From the NCBI GenBank assembly GCA_021464245.1, contig JADCRB010000151.1:103376-167375 (forward strand): a stretch of DNA of 64,000 nucleotides. Direction: 5' to 3'. Shown in pieces: positions 38,501-51,009 of this stretch (position 1 is the stretch's first letter; each line of letters starts with the position of its first letter). The stretch comes from Carallia brachiata (Eukaryota > Streptophyta > Magnoliopsida > Malpighiales > Rhizophoraceae). The position numbers were made by a program, and so were the translations under genes. The notes below the pieces were generated by a model. It saw nothing but the letters and a program-made list of their open reading frames with translations, did not search any database and was not told the DNA's origin.

Positions 38501-40866
38501 AAATTTCATCATTACATCTCATTTTTTCACAACTTCTTCTTTCTCACAACTTTCTTATCAATCCAAACAATCTTTTTTTTTCACACTACTATTTCTCTCA
38601 CAAATTACTATTCATGTTTCTTTCTCATTTTTTTTTCTCATAATTTTTTCTCTCACAAATTACTATTTATTTTCTTTCTCATTAGTTTTTTCTTACAACT
38701 TTCTCATCAATTCAAACAATATCCTCACAACTTTTTCTCTCATAAATTGTTATCCATTTTTCTTTTTTATCATTTTCTTTCTCACAACTTTCTCATCGAT
38801 CCAAATAATTTTATTTTCTCACAACTTTCTTTCTCACACTTTCTCACAAACCCAAACACACTATTAGTACTTTTCACTTGAGTCACAAATCACAGGATAA
38901 GGGGATTTAACTTTAGTTGACAAGTCCTTTTATGGTGCATGGTTTGATGGTTGGAATGACATTGGACTATGAATGACTCAGCCACTTGAGTCAATTTGGA
39001 GTGTCAATGCAAAGCTAGTTTAAGGATAATGATGGCAGATTTTAGAAAACTGATGTTCTGTCATCTTCAGTACCCTAACTTATGAATAGATGCTTGTTAA
39101 TGGGTTGCTTGTATGAAATTAATAATGCATTTTTGTTATGCACTTCGAGTTCAATAAAGTGATCATGAAACTTAAGTTTGAAATCACCAAATTATGTTCT
39201 CATTTAAAATGCACGGAGGTTTTTACTGAATTTAATTCCATCAGAGTTAAAATGTGTATTGAGGCGAGCTTGAACCATTGGAAGTATTTCGGGTACAAAT
39301 TGATCATTGAATGGAGCATGTAGGAAATATGAATTTATGCACACATGAGCTCAAAATTTTAATGGCAATATCGATCAATGGTGTGATAAAGTGGCAGTTC
39401 AATAGTGATAGTAGAGAAGTGGTCACAGCAGTGTGACAACAATCATGGACGTCGCCTATAGCACATGTTTTACACTAATTCAGAATTTTCCTACATTTCG
39501 ATTTCATCATATGCATCATCATTCTTGACCTACCCCAAACTACCCTGCACATATTCTGCATCTCGGTTTGTTGTCCCCAGTTTTTATGCAGAAAAATTTT
39601 TCTTTGGACTCTGTTCCTTCTTAAATTGCCAAAATGCAATAATTCTTGAACGAGCATGAAGTTATGTAGCTTTTTGACGATTCATGATCTCTCATGTTGA
39701 AGCTCATAGTGGATGTTTTAACTCGAGGATCGTATGCATTGCCTATAAGTTGTTTTGATTTGTGCGATGGCTACTTTATGGGGATCTCAGGAGCTGAGGC
39801 GATTTCCCACACTTACATCGGATATTGCTGCTGCGGCAAATGAAGCTTTGGAAAGATTCCGTGACGAAAGCAGGAGAACAGTCCTAAGGCTTGTTGACAT
39901 GGAATCCAGCTATCTAACTGTGGAATTTTTTCGGAAGATTCATCTTGAACCTGAGAAGAATGAGAAGGCAAACCCAAATCAACCAGGCCCAAATGCACCC
40001 CAAAATGTAGACCGTTATGCTGATTATCATTTCAGGAAGATTGGTATGCATAACTCCATTTGTCATGACATTTGTCTTATTTCCTCCCCTTCTGCTTCTG
40101 TTTCCAAAGTTTCTAGCACACCAACATACGTTCGGTTTCTTTAGATCTTCATTATAGCTCTAGTCTCATGGATGAAAACGATTTTCTTGAGCATTCTGAT
40201 CCAATTCTTTCATGCATTTTCGCAGATACAAAGTTACAAACTTTAGAGTTATAGGTGTATTATTACTCCTGTCTTACTACCCTAAGTTTACTTCCCAAGT
40301 TGTTTTAAAGATGCATAGTGTCAAAGCCGGTTGATCAAGGAAACAAATCAATCAACAAATGCTGGCCCTTGTTCGAATTTTTTCTTTTTCCAGGATCAAA
40401 TGTCAGTGCCTACATAAATATGGTCTGCGACACTCTGAAGAATTCCATCCCAAAAGCTGTGGTTTACTGTCAGGTGCGAGAGGCTAAAAGATCTCTCCTC
40501 AATCACTTCTATGCTCAAATCGGGAGAAGGGAGGTAACGTTATCAAACCCTTAGATTCCTCGACATTTGCATGACTTCACTTGGATCTAACATATACATA
40601 ATAGCTTCACCTCTTCTCTTAATATCTCATTCGATCCTTGCGCGCCTGAAAGGGAAGCCTCAGGTCGCGAATTCTTTAGCGAATTCATTTGTTCCCCTCC
40701 CTAAGCTTTTGTTAATATAATGTCATTCCCTGTTTTACAGAAGGAGCAACTTGGTGCAATGCTGGACGAGGATCCGCAGCTCATGGAGAGAAGAGCTACA
40801 CTTGCTAAGAGGCTTGAACTGTACAAATCAGCAAGGGATGACATCGACGCAGTGGCATGGAAATGA
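29583..40866 (+). CDS. DRP1C: Dynamin-related GTPase DRP1C, 16 exons, intact
   Basis: Exons with consistent GT-AG junctions and phase: 29583-29714, 29929-29992, 30476-30583, 31601-31702, 33612-33662, 33774-33835, 35104-35194, 35304-35368, 35479-35673, 35797-35916, 36006-36076, 36867-37092, 37549-37599, 39791-40043, 40394-40533, 40741-40866. They give 618 codons plus TGA; Arabidopsis DRP1C is about 614. This large GTPase assembles on membranes and acts in clathrin-mediated endocytosis, cell-plate formation and pollen development. GTPase motifs: G1 GGQSSGKS at 42-49, G3 DLPG at 143-146, G4 TKLD at 212-215. The middle/stalk domain contains [13 protein letters not shown] and [18 protein letters not shown]. 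The C-terminal GTPase effector domain ([20 protein letters not shown]) starts near residue 530 and the protein ends DAVAWK. There is no PH or proline-rich domain, as expected for the DRP1 class. The start [15 protein letters not shown] and the [15 protein letters not shown] segment favour DRP1C over DRP1A. Confidence 0.95.
37920..38495 (+). mobile_element. TRIM (miniature LTR retrotransposon) in DRP1C intron 13
   Basis: Two direct repeats of about 203 bp, 37920-38122 and 38293-38495, both beginning TGTTGAAGTATAAG and ending TAAATCTTTACA or TAAATCTTTATA. Immediately after the first copy is TGGTATCAGAGTCC, a match to the initiator Met-tRNA primer-binding site. Just before the second is a purine tract (GTGAAGGGG). 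The flanks AAAAT and AAAAC form an imperfect 5-bp duplication. The internal region is only 170 bp, carries repeated CAGGTGAGTTGGG-type words and cannot encode protein. The element is on the same strand as DRP1C. Confidence 0.85.
38500..38870. repeat. Degenerate tandem repeat, TTTCTCACAACTTTC type
   Basis: Directly after the TRIM, a unit of roughly 30-60 bases with the phrases CTCACAACTTTCTCATCAATCC and TCTCACAAATTACTATTCAT recurs several times with divergence. It lies in DRP1C intron 13 and contains no coding sequence. Confidence 0.6.
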
Positions 40867-42409
40867 TAAGAGATTTCGGATCCACAGTGTTCTTAGCCAT
40901 TCCACAAATCATTCTTTTTTTGTTTCCAAATGGAAGGTTACAGGCTACCCTAATTGTTGCAAATTGGAATGCACAATCTTTTTGTACTTGGTTTAATATA
41001 GAGGAACTCTGCACATGCACCCTGTGGCTTTACGTACAATTCCAATTTATTGGATATAAAAAACTCCTTCATGTCTTCATACTTTTGGTATCAATAGTTT
41101 AAATTTCATATGCTCTCATCTTCAGATTTCCTGCATGTTGGTTGATCTACAATACTGTGGAAATTGTGCCATAAGTTGGCACAACAAAATTGGTGCAAAT
41201 TAGATGGAATAGTGACCCAAACATTTATGCGGGCATTGGTTGAGTCACTGGCTCAACTCGTTAGTTATTGTCAAGTCAATGATAGTTAATATTTTTTAAA
41301 TATGTATATAATCTATTTTTTTATTTAATTTTATGAATTTTAAATGAATGCAAACATTTTTGTTATAATTATAGAATAAAATTTCACTTATTTATTTGAT
41401 ATTTTTATGATGAATCAATTTTTTTAGTTCAAAGTATATATTGTGAGATATTACAAATAAAATAATTGGTCATTAAATGTAAAAGCTAGTTTGATATTTT
41501 AAATATTTTAACTTTAGATTTAATTAATTTTTTTGTTTATTAAAAGGTTTATTAAGTTATAAATTATATAATGAGATAATTCTCTTCACTTATAAATTTT
41601 ACTCTTTTTTTTCTAGGATTTGAACGTAAAAATTCTACAATAGAGGCCTGAACTTTAATCATTAGGGTGTCCTCTAAAATATATTTAAATAAATTTTTGA
41701 ATGAAAATAATTTGTTATATAAATTTAGGATAATAAATTGAAAAAACACAGAACTCTGATTTGGGTTAATGCTAATTCACTAAATTTATTGGTTCAACTG
41801 TTGAATAGATTGAGTCAATCCGAGTTAAAAAATTGTTTAGAATATTTTAAAAAATGACTCGGTCTCAAGTCCGGTTCACTAATATGACTAATAATAAGAC
41901 CAAATTGGACTGAATTTAACAACAATAGTATCTCCTGTTCATTTTTCTCATTTTCTTTCATTCTCACTCTCTCTAACGTTCAATTAATTTTTCATAATTT
42001 TAATTTGTAATGTTATTATTAATATTTAATATTAATTACAATTATGTACTTCGAAAAATTTACTTTGACATTTTTTGAAATTTTTTTACTATTAATTTTT
42101 TCCCTTATAATTTATATTCCAATTATTTGTTTTTTATAAAAAGAAAAAAAAAAGCAAGTCACAGTGAAATGTTTTTACAGCAATATTGCTCCGTTTTCTG
42201 CATTTTTATCCATCATTTCGCATTCTGCCAATTTTACCTCCTTTTACCCCATAAAACTTTATCACTCCAACACACAAATAAAGTTTCACATTACCGTATC
42301 TCCCCGTGATCAAGTTGCGCCAATTCCTTGCCAGGTTGCTGTAAATGAAGCTTTTATCCCCAATCATCAATCACATGAGGCTTCCCACCTTTGACCAACA
42401 CAACCTGAC
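40867..42409. other. DRP1C 3' UTR and AT-rich intergenic DNA
   Basis: The 3' UTR probably covers the first 250-300 bases. From about 41220 to 41900 the sequence is AT-rich with GGTTCAACT- and GAGTCAATC-type phrases in both orientations, suggesting an old inverted-repeat element. No gene is supported. Confidence 0.45.
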
Positions 42410-43250
42410 CCCCTAAGCTCTCAAAGAATGAAGTTGTGCAGACGATGCTTTAAGTTGCAGTTTTACTCGTTGGGTGGGCAATGCTGTGTAAGCGAATTCA
42501 CTGCCTTCTCCAGCTTCTTTCATCAATTCAGCCACAAGTTGCAGCTTTGCTTGTTGGAATTCAAAGGGTTTCCGCACACATAATAGCAGAAACCACACAA
42601 AATGGTTAGCCCCATAATGCTTTCCCGCTACAAAACTGTTCATTGTTGCCCCGTAATCAATGTTCCATGAATCCTTAACACCCCCATAACAACTTCAATT
42701 TTTACGCCATAACTGCTTAATGAAGTCTTAGTCTCCAATGCATCCAAAAGGGTCACAGCATATAACTACACATTGGCTCCTGGGAATTGATTCAAAGGGT
42801 GTTCTCTAGTTGCTACCTCTAATCCCACTCCTCTCTCTAGCAATGGCAATAACATAAACCCTCTATTAACCAATTCCCATCACCCAAAAGTTAATGTCAT
42901 TTGGATTCTTGTTTCTAAATGAAGACTGGGCAGCTTCAACAACTGCAGCAGCAGCTGTTGTTCCTTTTATTGTTGCTGAAGCTGTAAAGGGTTGGTGATG
43001 TCTCCGAGTACAAAATTTTAAGGGTTGTAATAAATTTAGAGGAAAATGTGATAAAATAGTAGGAACAGGAGATGGAATTTCCTGAACTGGATTGATGAAC
43101 TGAAAAAAGAAGCCAACTTTATAGCTTTGACAGATGGGCAAACTAAGTCTCGCAACGGTGGAGGTGAAACAAAGGGACTATTGGCAATTACGAGCGCAGA
43201 GATCACAGCTGAAGCTTAACAGACAGTTTTTAAGTTTCTGAATCAAAGAG
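42410..43250 (-). other. Possible decayed or non-coding transcription unit, unknown
   Basis: Two short minus-strand open frames with unusually gene-like composition lie here: 43141-42866 (91 codons, with a TTAAAAVVEAAQSSF helix-like run) and 42643-42413 (76 codons, with KLQLVAELMKEAGEG). I do not recognise either, and no splice pair joining them is compelling. They could be exons of an unknown gene, an antisense transcript or chance. The base composition is less AT-rich than the flanks. Confidence 0.2.
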
Positions 43251-45109
43251 AGAGCGGAACTTGAATAAAGCATAACACTTCAATTTGTTTCATTAAGAAA
43301 ACCAGCATATATAAGAGCTGGAAGAACTCACATCAATACAGCATCCATGCTTGAGCGAGGTATGCACATTAATTGTCTAAATAAATAGAGTTTTTCTAAA
43401 AACAAGATTGATTGACCATGCAAGCTTGCTTGCATAAGTTGTTTATACCTTTGCAGCTATATAGACACGAATAGCATTACATAGGAAATCAGAATTAACA
43501 GGCAAAATGACATTTTTCACAAAAGACTTCTCCTTAAATCAAACTTCAACCGAAATTTGAAAGTTGGAGGGAATTGTTTGCAGTACACAAAGGTTCAATC
43601 TCCACTCGACGATCCAGTAGCAGTATAGTTGTAGCAGCAACATCAACAAGGACATCCTTTCCATTCTCAATCTTCTACTTCTAGAATAGGCCAAACTGAT
43701 TCAACAAGGTGCTGTTATAATAGAGAAGGCCAACATTTACTTGCAGGGCATCAAAATAATATAACACAAATTACCATTAACACTAACATAATTGCGCTGC
43801 AAAGGTCGAAAAAAAAAAAGCAAAATTCTATGACTCAAACTCATTACAAGTTAAAAGATATACCATTTTTCGGGAAAATCAAGTCGAAAAAAATGACATC
43901 ACTCTAAACATGATACAGATCGCCTTATAAATCACGTCATATGATAATTAACAAAACAAGAACACAAAAAAAAAATAATAATAATATTATTATTCAACTA
44001 ATGACCACAAATTTGTCCGAAAGCTAAAAATACGATTTAGATGTTGAAATCCTTTCAAGGCTTGACTTAGGGATCGATGTATGACTAATAAATTCACAAA
44101 CTTCCCCCCTTGTGATTCAATCCTATTTTGAGGTCTTGCAATATTCTCCAATTTAAGCCACTCATCTTTGAGAGAATTTCTGCACTTTGGTTTTAGTCAG
44201 ATAATTTCCTAACCGTCAAAGGAAAGGAAGCATTGCCAAAACTTGGAATAGGGAAACTTGGAAAGCCGAAGATAATACCTCCACTATTTCAGGATATATG
44301 TTTCTGCATAGATATTTTGATGGCGCCAAATTATCCATATCTTGTTGAGGCAACAAGAACACTACGCAGCCTTTAAGGAAGAGAGTTAAAAAAAAAAAAA
44401 AAAGGTCAGTTTGGGGTAAAAATCATCTAAATACAATGAAAAAGAAACATAGTCAACACAATAATTACCTTACCCAAACTTGGTAAAACAAACTAACTAA
44501 CAGAATTCACAAATTATTTTCCTCTGACTTAGCTAAACCCAGAGACACACCTACACACAAAAGATGGCTTGCTTCAAATCTCAAAACAGATCTTTAGCCT
44601 CCAATTCCCGTAAAAAAAAAAAAAAACCGAAAGCACAATAACTCCAGAATGACCTGTGTGTGATTTGAGATATGAACATGGCTCCTTCTCGTTTGGGTTT
44701 TGTTTAATTTTCCATGCATTACACAGTTGATTGAAGACGGTTTTTTTGACTTAATGAAAAACAAAAAGAAAAAAAATGATATCTGGGTGGTTTTGATGGA
44801 TGGGTTTTTCTTATTATGTTTAGCTAGATTAATTCTGTCAAATTTGAGACACTAGGGCTTCAGTATCAAGAATTTCTCTTGCTTACTTTGATTTTAGTTA
44901 CTCAATTTTGTTTTCGTCTTGAATTAACAAATTCCTTGTTTTGTACTATGATTACACAGTAAAAACTATTTTCTCTATTCTGCGTCTCTGTTTCAATGAA
45001 CAATCGTGCTCAAAGATTGCGGGTGCCAAATTGCAACAAGAAACAAAAAGGAGAAAAAAAAAGAAGAGCAATAGGAATACCTGCTGAAAGTGGAAAGCGG
45101 GGATTCTTC
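43251..45109. other. Intergenic, probable downstream region of the NLR
   Basis: No coding sequence is recognised. The stretch lies 3' of the minus-strand NLR and contains poly-A runs at 43808-43820, 44390-44403 and 44611-44625. It may hold the NLR 3' UTR. Confidence 0.4.
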
Positions 45110-48100
45110 TGATCAGAGTTTATAGCAGCCATTCCTCGAGATCTCTGTTCCTTGGATTTCAATGTTAGGGATGTGAGCAATCTTGGGCCAATCCTCGCCC
45201 ATGTTGTTTTTGCATCTCTCTGACACTTGGGAACAATCCCAAATATATAAACGCTGTAATGAGGTGATGTTGGGCATCCAATCCGGTAACGACGCCAAAT
45301 TATTGCAATGGGAGATGGAGAGACTCTGCAGGACCACTGAATGCAGAAGAAGCCTCTTTGGGAGATGCTCCAACTTTGGAATACCACAATTGCAAGAGTG
45401 TGAGGCTTCTAAGGTCTTGCAACAGCATGGCATCGGTGTTCCTGTCACTATCATCATCATCATCATCATCGTAATTGGAGAGATCTAGATCCTACAATCA
45501 CAATTTCGAGATGCTTCAGGGAACTGAGATGTAGCGTTTTCTCATGAGGTAGACAAATTAATTTTGGGCAAAATTATTAAATCCTCAGAGAAGTGAGGGT
45601 TTGTATCAACTCCATCGGCAGAAAATCTTCTGGCATATGCTCAATTTTCAATATACAAAGATGTCAAGGACGAGAGGTTAGATGGAAGAGAAGACGACGG
45701 TGTATGTGCTGGAGAGATCGTTGCCTTCAGCATTTGCTCCAATGACTTGAAGCTGGCTGATTCCATTTCAAGACGTTTCAAGGATGGAAACGGTGGCATT
45801 GAAGTCAGGTTCGGACAGGACACACATACAGCTGAGAAAGACGCTGAAATTGGGGAAGCAGAGACGATGACGATGATGATGATGATGGTGACGGCCGCCA
45901 TCCCTTCAGATTGGGACAGTCGTAGAATCGCAGTATTTCCAGGGAAGGGAAGAAGGAGACCATACTGCTGCTGCTACTGCTACTGCTGCTACAGCCTCCT
46001 CCGACCACACAACTCTCTATGTCTATGTATTCCAGATCAGGCAATCCACTGATGACTAAGTCCTTTAGTGAAGGGAATTGATCCAACGCTGGAAGACTTT
46101 GGCATTTTCGGCAATCATAAAGCTGAAGGCTGACCAGATTTGTAAGGGAAGAAAGCCAGCTCGCAAACTTCATTCCTCTGTAATTCCTCAAGGTTAATTG
46201 TTTCAAATTTGGGTGTGGCCGCAGTGCTTCCAATGTCATTTCATCATCATCATCATCAATATCGTTACTATCCGAATCTTCAAACGACACCCATACTATA
46301 TCCAAACATTGAAGACGAGGCTTCTCTCAAATTGGCACGCGCAGCAGTTTCGGCAACAGTACTCTTTTGATTGTATTTCCCATTCCCATGCGGCAAATTC
46401 TCAATACTTAGATTTCCTCCCAACTTATTCAAGCCATGTAATTCCCTGAGTCCTCCGCTCTCACTCTCCTCTTTCTTTTTAGAATTTTTCGGCAGTCGAA
46501 AATGCGATAATCTCTCAAGCGAAGTCAACTGTCCAATCCCCTGTGGCATATGAGTCAAATCATCGCATCCACAGAGCTCAAGTTGACTGAGACTGACCAA
46601 CTTTTTGATATCCTTCGGTAATTGCCTTAGCCCACCACAATATTCTAGGTTGAGCACTTGCAAGTTTTGTAATTTGGTAATTGACGGAGGCAACATCTTG
46701 ATCTTTTCATTCCCAGACATATTAAGATACCTTAAGTGCTTCAATTTGTCGATGGAAGATGGAATGTGGTACTATCTCAATATCTAAGTCTCGTAGATCC
46801 AACTGCCGTAGACGCTTGAAATTAGAAAAAATTACTTGGCATTGTCCTTCGCCTATTGTACCATTTGAATATGTATTTAGTACTAAAAATGTTCGCAAAC
46901 TTTTTGCTTCAAGCATAAATATTGGAACTTGTAAAGAGTCACCATATTCATTTGAAAGATGGTGGAATGAGATATGTCGAGTTTTCTCACCAACTCCTCT
47001 CAGATTTGAAATCGACACATAGGCACTTTCATTTCCAGCTACCAAGGAAGCAAGATCATGCATTAAATCATGCATTTTGCAACTTTTTATGTTTCCCAAC
47101 TCATCTTTTCGCACTTCTTGGAAGAATGATCTCCATAGGAGATCCATGAAATATTCCAGAGCAATATCTTCAAGAGACTGGCTTGGATCCGACAACTTGA
47201 CAAATCCTTGAGCCATCCAAAGGGCTACCAACATCTTCACATCGATTTCATGGTCTTTTGGAAACAATCTACAATAAGCAAAGCATGCTTCAGATGTGAA
47301 GGAAGGAGGTCATAACTCAACTTAAGAGCTGCCAAGATACCACTTTCCCCTTGATCCACACTTGCAAGTTCCTTATTTTTGAAGGATTCCCATCAAGTAA
47401 TGTCTCCTTGAAATACAAGAGTCGCCCGATTGCCCTAATTGCCAGGGGAACTCCCTTACACTTGGCCACAATTTCCTTTCCAATTACCTCATGACTTGAT
47501 GTTGGAGTTGCACACCCTTGTTCAAAAGCCATTCGAATAAACAAAGACCAAGATTCTTTTTCAGATAAGCCCTTTAATACATATTGTGCTTGTGGCACAG
47601 GGCTTGTAATACGTGCGACCTTTTCAGAACGCGTGGTTACTAGTATTCGGCTTCCTCTTGCGCCACCAACAACAAATCTCTTAAGTGATACCATTTCTCA
47701 GAATCATCATTCCATACATCATCTAACACTAACAAATACTTTTTTCCAGTAATTTTCTCATTAAGAGAATCTTTTAACGTATTCATTTCGCCCATCTCAG
47801 GCTTTTTTCCGGTCAAAGATTCTAAAATCTTTTCAATTATCAACTTCGTACTGAAATCATCAGAGACACAGACCCACATCGTTAACTCAAAGTGCAATTT
47901 CAAATCATCATCATTATATGCAAGCTGAGCTAAAGTCGTCTTTCCCAAACCTCCAATTCCAACTATCGAAATGACAGACACATTAGTCTCATAGTTTGTT
48001 GACAGGAGAAGTTGTTTGATTGCCTTCTTATCATCTTCTCTGCCAACTACAACTTCTGGGACAGTGGAGTGCGATTGGTCTCTTCTCTTAGCTAGCACAG

Positions 48101-48548
48101 AAGGGTCAACAAGACGTTGCTGAAAGTTAAAATGATTACCCACACGCATGACAGCATCTAGTCTCTCCTTGATTGCCTTAATTTTGTGACCCATTTTAAG
48201 TCCATAGGCAACCTGGTTTGAACTGGAAAAGAACAGCCGTACCTCCTTTGCCACTTTGTTCCCTATCATGACTTTGCGCCGCAGAACTTCCGTGGAAAAA
48301 TCGTCCAGCAAGTCGTCAGCATCGTACAAGACTTCTTTCAGCTTGTAGAGCCAAGCTTTCACTCGCTCATCGCCTCGTGCTTGCTGCTCTTCTGCATCAA
48401 GAAGCACCTTTTGGACACCGAGAATCGTGATGTTCAGCAATTCAATCTCATCTTTGAGACCCCACCACAGGCCAATCTCTTGAAGAGCAAAGGAGCCTAA
48501 TTTTCCAAGAATTCCTTCTGCAACACTGAACAATACTCCTTCTGCCAT
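45110..48548 (-). pseudogene. CC-NB-LRR (RGA-type) disease-resistance gene with multiple frame breaks
   Basis: Minus strand, start ATG at 48548 (MAEGVLFSVAEGILGKLGS). A coiled-coil Rx-N domain contains DAEEQQARGDERVKAWL. The NB-ARC follows in order: P-loop GIGGLGKTT, kinase-2 LLVLDDVWND, RNBS-B GSRILVTTRS, GLPL-type CKGVPLAIRAIG, RNBS-D-like LFPKDHE, and MHD in SCKMHDLMHDL. About 15 leucine-rich repeats follow to IPNIEIQGTEI near 45125. Intact relatives are intracellular immune receptors of roughly 1,100 residues without introns, and this copy has about that span. The frame changes near 47663, 47347, 47281, 46760, 46319, 45824 and 45644, with several looking like one-base losses in homopolymers. 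Between the breaks the reading is clean. It is a recent pseudogene, unless the breaks are consensus errors. CAT and CTG microsatellites (45450, 45963, 46236) encode Asp and Ser runs in the LRR. Confidence 0.88.
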
Positions 48549-48911
48549 CTTCCTTTTGGGTGCTAGTTGAAGCTAAGGGAACTTTGTAGTGTTTGAAGGG
48601 CTTACAATACGGAGATCTGACACAGGGGTTAGGTGCTGGAAGATCTACGCTCAGAGCTTTTGGCAAACCAGAGAGGGGCTTATTTTTGAATGAGGATGAT
48701 GTGAATGCAGAGCAAGTCCTTCAATATCAAATCCTACAAGTTGCGTCTGAAAGATTGCTCGCATAAACATTAAAAAAAGACCTGAAGATGTTGACTGACA
48801 GCTCAACTTACAGTGTGGAGTAAAATGAACTAAAATTAATCGCAGGGAAAGCTCCAAGAAACAAGCATATGGCCCTGCCCCACCCAATGATAAACCGGAA
48901 ACGAGTAGGAA
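48549..48911 (-). promoter_or_regulatory. NLR 5' flank, duplicated at 62040-62293
   Basis: Sequence immediately upstream of the NLR start. It is homologous, in the same orientation, to 62040-62293. Shared blocks include TTTGTAGTGTTTGAAGGG, GAGCTTTTGG, TTTGAATGAGGA and GGAAAGCTCCAAGAAAC. It presumably holds the promoter and 5' UTR. No TATA position is certain. Confidence 0.5.
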
Positions 48912-48928
48912 ATAACTATTGAACGTAA

Positions 48929-49179
48929 TTTTAAAAAGGGAAAAAGTTTATGGCCAAATGATTTCTCTTAATTGTCTCTACACGAAATTTTTTTTGTGCA
49001 ACCAGAAACGTATTTTGTGCAACCAAATCGATAAAAAATAATTTAAAAAATATTATTATTTTTTCATTGCACATTTTTCCTATATGGTTGCACAAAAAAT
49101 GCTTGTGGTTGCACAAAAAAATTCATGTGGACGTAATAGGGAAAAATTGTTTGGTCATGTAACGATACCCTTTTAAAAA
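48929..49179. mobile_element. Short MITE with 9-bp TTTTAAAAA target duplication
   Basis: TTTTAAAAA occurs at 48929-48937 and 49171-49179. The 233-bp interior has inverted arms of about 70 bases. The left arm runs from GGGAAAAAG through CCAAATGATTT to TTTTTTTTGTGCAACC, and the right arm, reverse-complemented, shows the same landmarks (GGG, CCAAACAATTT, TTTTTTTGTGCAACC). The GTGCAACCA motif is repeated inside in both directions. The 9-bp duplication suggests Mutator. The duplication is low-complexity, so some caution is needed. Confidence 0.6.
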
Positions 49180-50263
49180 ATGAAAACTAAAAACGGTTAG
49201 TTCATTGAACATTGCCATACGGTCAACAAATTGGTATTATTTTATAAATTAAATAGTAAAAATGAAACTTTTGCATGTTTCATTTTAAAAAGGAATGATA
49301 TTTTTTTAGTTTTAAAACTTTATGGAATTTTATTACTAATTTTTATTTTTTTAATTTTTAAAATTTAATTATACACTTTTTACATTTTTGACAAACGAGT
49401 CATTTTGTCAACAGGTTGTCAATTAAATCTTTTAAAAAATATTTTAACAAGTAAAACTGAATAAAAAAATTTCTAAAGGTTATTTTTTTTAATTAAGGTC
49501 TAAACATTCCATAATTATTTCAATTGAGTCCTTATTTAAAATATTTTTATTTAATTACCTGTAGTCAAAGTATGTTTGAAATAGTTTGATTAATTATTTC
49601 TTGATAAAGAGATTTAATTATAAAAATCTAAAAATATAAAATTTAATTAAAAATATTATGAAATTTAATATTTAATTAAAAAATGTATAAAATTTTTTTA
49701 AAAAAAGTGCTGTGCCATTTTAAAAAGAATTTTTTGCCAGCTTTCAACCTCTTCTAAAGTTTGAAAACGAGCTCCACTAGGACGCGCAAAGTGACGGACG
49801 AATAACGCACCAATGTAATGGAGAATAAAATATGTATTTTTTGAATAAATGAAAAACTATTATTTATTCCGACTCGGTGATCGGCACAATAAATTGTCGT
49901 TATAACCGTTCATGTATATTTTCGTATTCTGCAACATTTTTTCTCTTTTTTTTTTTTGATACAACATTTTTTCTCACCAGCATTAATGTTTGTGCATTGC
50001 TTTGATAGTTCGTCCTCTCTTACAATGTGTAGATTTTTTAAAATAATATGCCTCCAATACAAACATATGTAACAGACATGAAACTCGTTCGACATGTTTT
50101 AAATATGTGTATGATATTTTAAAACATGTCTAACAAAAATTAAAACAAAATAAAAAAAAACTTATACACGTGTGTCATATACGTGCAATTAGTGTGTCAA
50201 ATACATCAAATATATATATATTATATATTTTTAAATATTTGTTTGATACTTTTAATTTGTATG

Positions 50264-50297
<34 letters not shown>

Positions 50298-51009
50298 GAC
50301 ACGTGTAAAATTAATTTTAAATTTGTCAAAAATTATACACATAATAACTTTTTCTGATAAATATACAAGTGGATTTTTAATATCACATATTTAACCGTTG
50401 TTAAACCATTCAATTAAATCTAATTTCATGTATAATTTATATTCTTACCAATTATCTCTATAAAATTACAAAGTTCTTAATAGATTTAACAGAATGCTAA
50501 TCAATAAGATAAATCATGAAAATTAAAAATCACAGGAAAGATTATAAATCAACAAATTTTTAATGGATTTAAACAAAAAAAAAAGTCCCAGAAAATCGAA
50601 ATAACAAAGAACAAAAAAAAGAGAACCAGAAAAAGATCACTTCAATTCAACTGGCCGGGTGTTAAAAAATGCTTGCAAAACTAAAACCACACCAGTTCAC
50701 TTAAAGCAACCAAAACCCTAGAACAGAGCCCTAGGGTTGGTTGGGACTGCAGACTTGGTCACAAGGATGACGCACAATGGTTTGGAAAAACCTCCACTGG
50801 TCTCAACTGGACTGGTTTTTATTTAAAACAAAATCCAATCTTTGCTGCCAAGATGAATGTATAAACAATATTTTTCAGGATCAAAGCAAAAAAAGAGTCT
50901 TTGGATTTAAACATTTCACACAAAAAGGTAATTTTTTAGTCACCTTTGTGAATTTGTCATTGAATTTTTGTAGTTGTTTAATCGAGATGTTTTTTTTTTT
51001 TTTTGAGTA
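49180..51009. other. AT-rich intergenic DNA with an (AT)n microsatellite
   Basis: No gene is supported. A TA dinucleotide run of about 30 bases occurs at 50265-50294, and poly-A or poly-T runs are frequent. The short ORF at 50777-51010 shows no domain. Confidence 0.5.

Noticed and set aside
45183..46052. Plus-strand frames at 45183-45488 and 45747-46052 over the NLR
   Set aside because: They are shadows of the minus-strand LRR region, kept open by CAT and CTG microsatellites.
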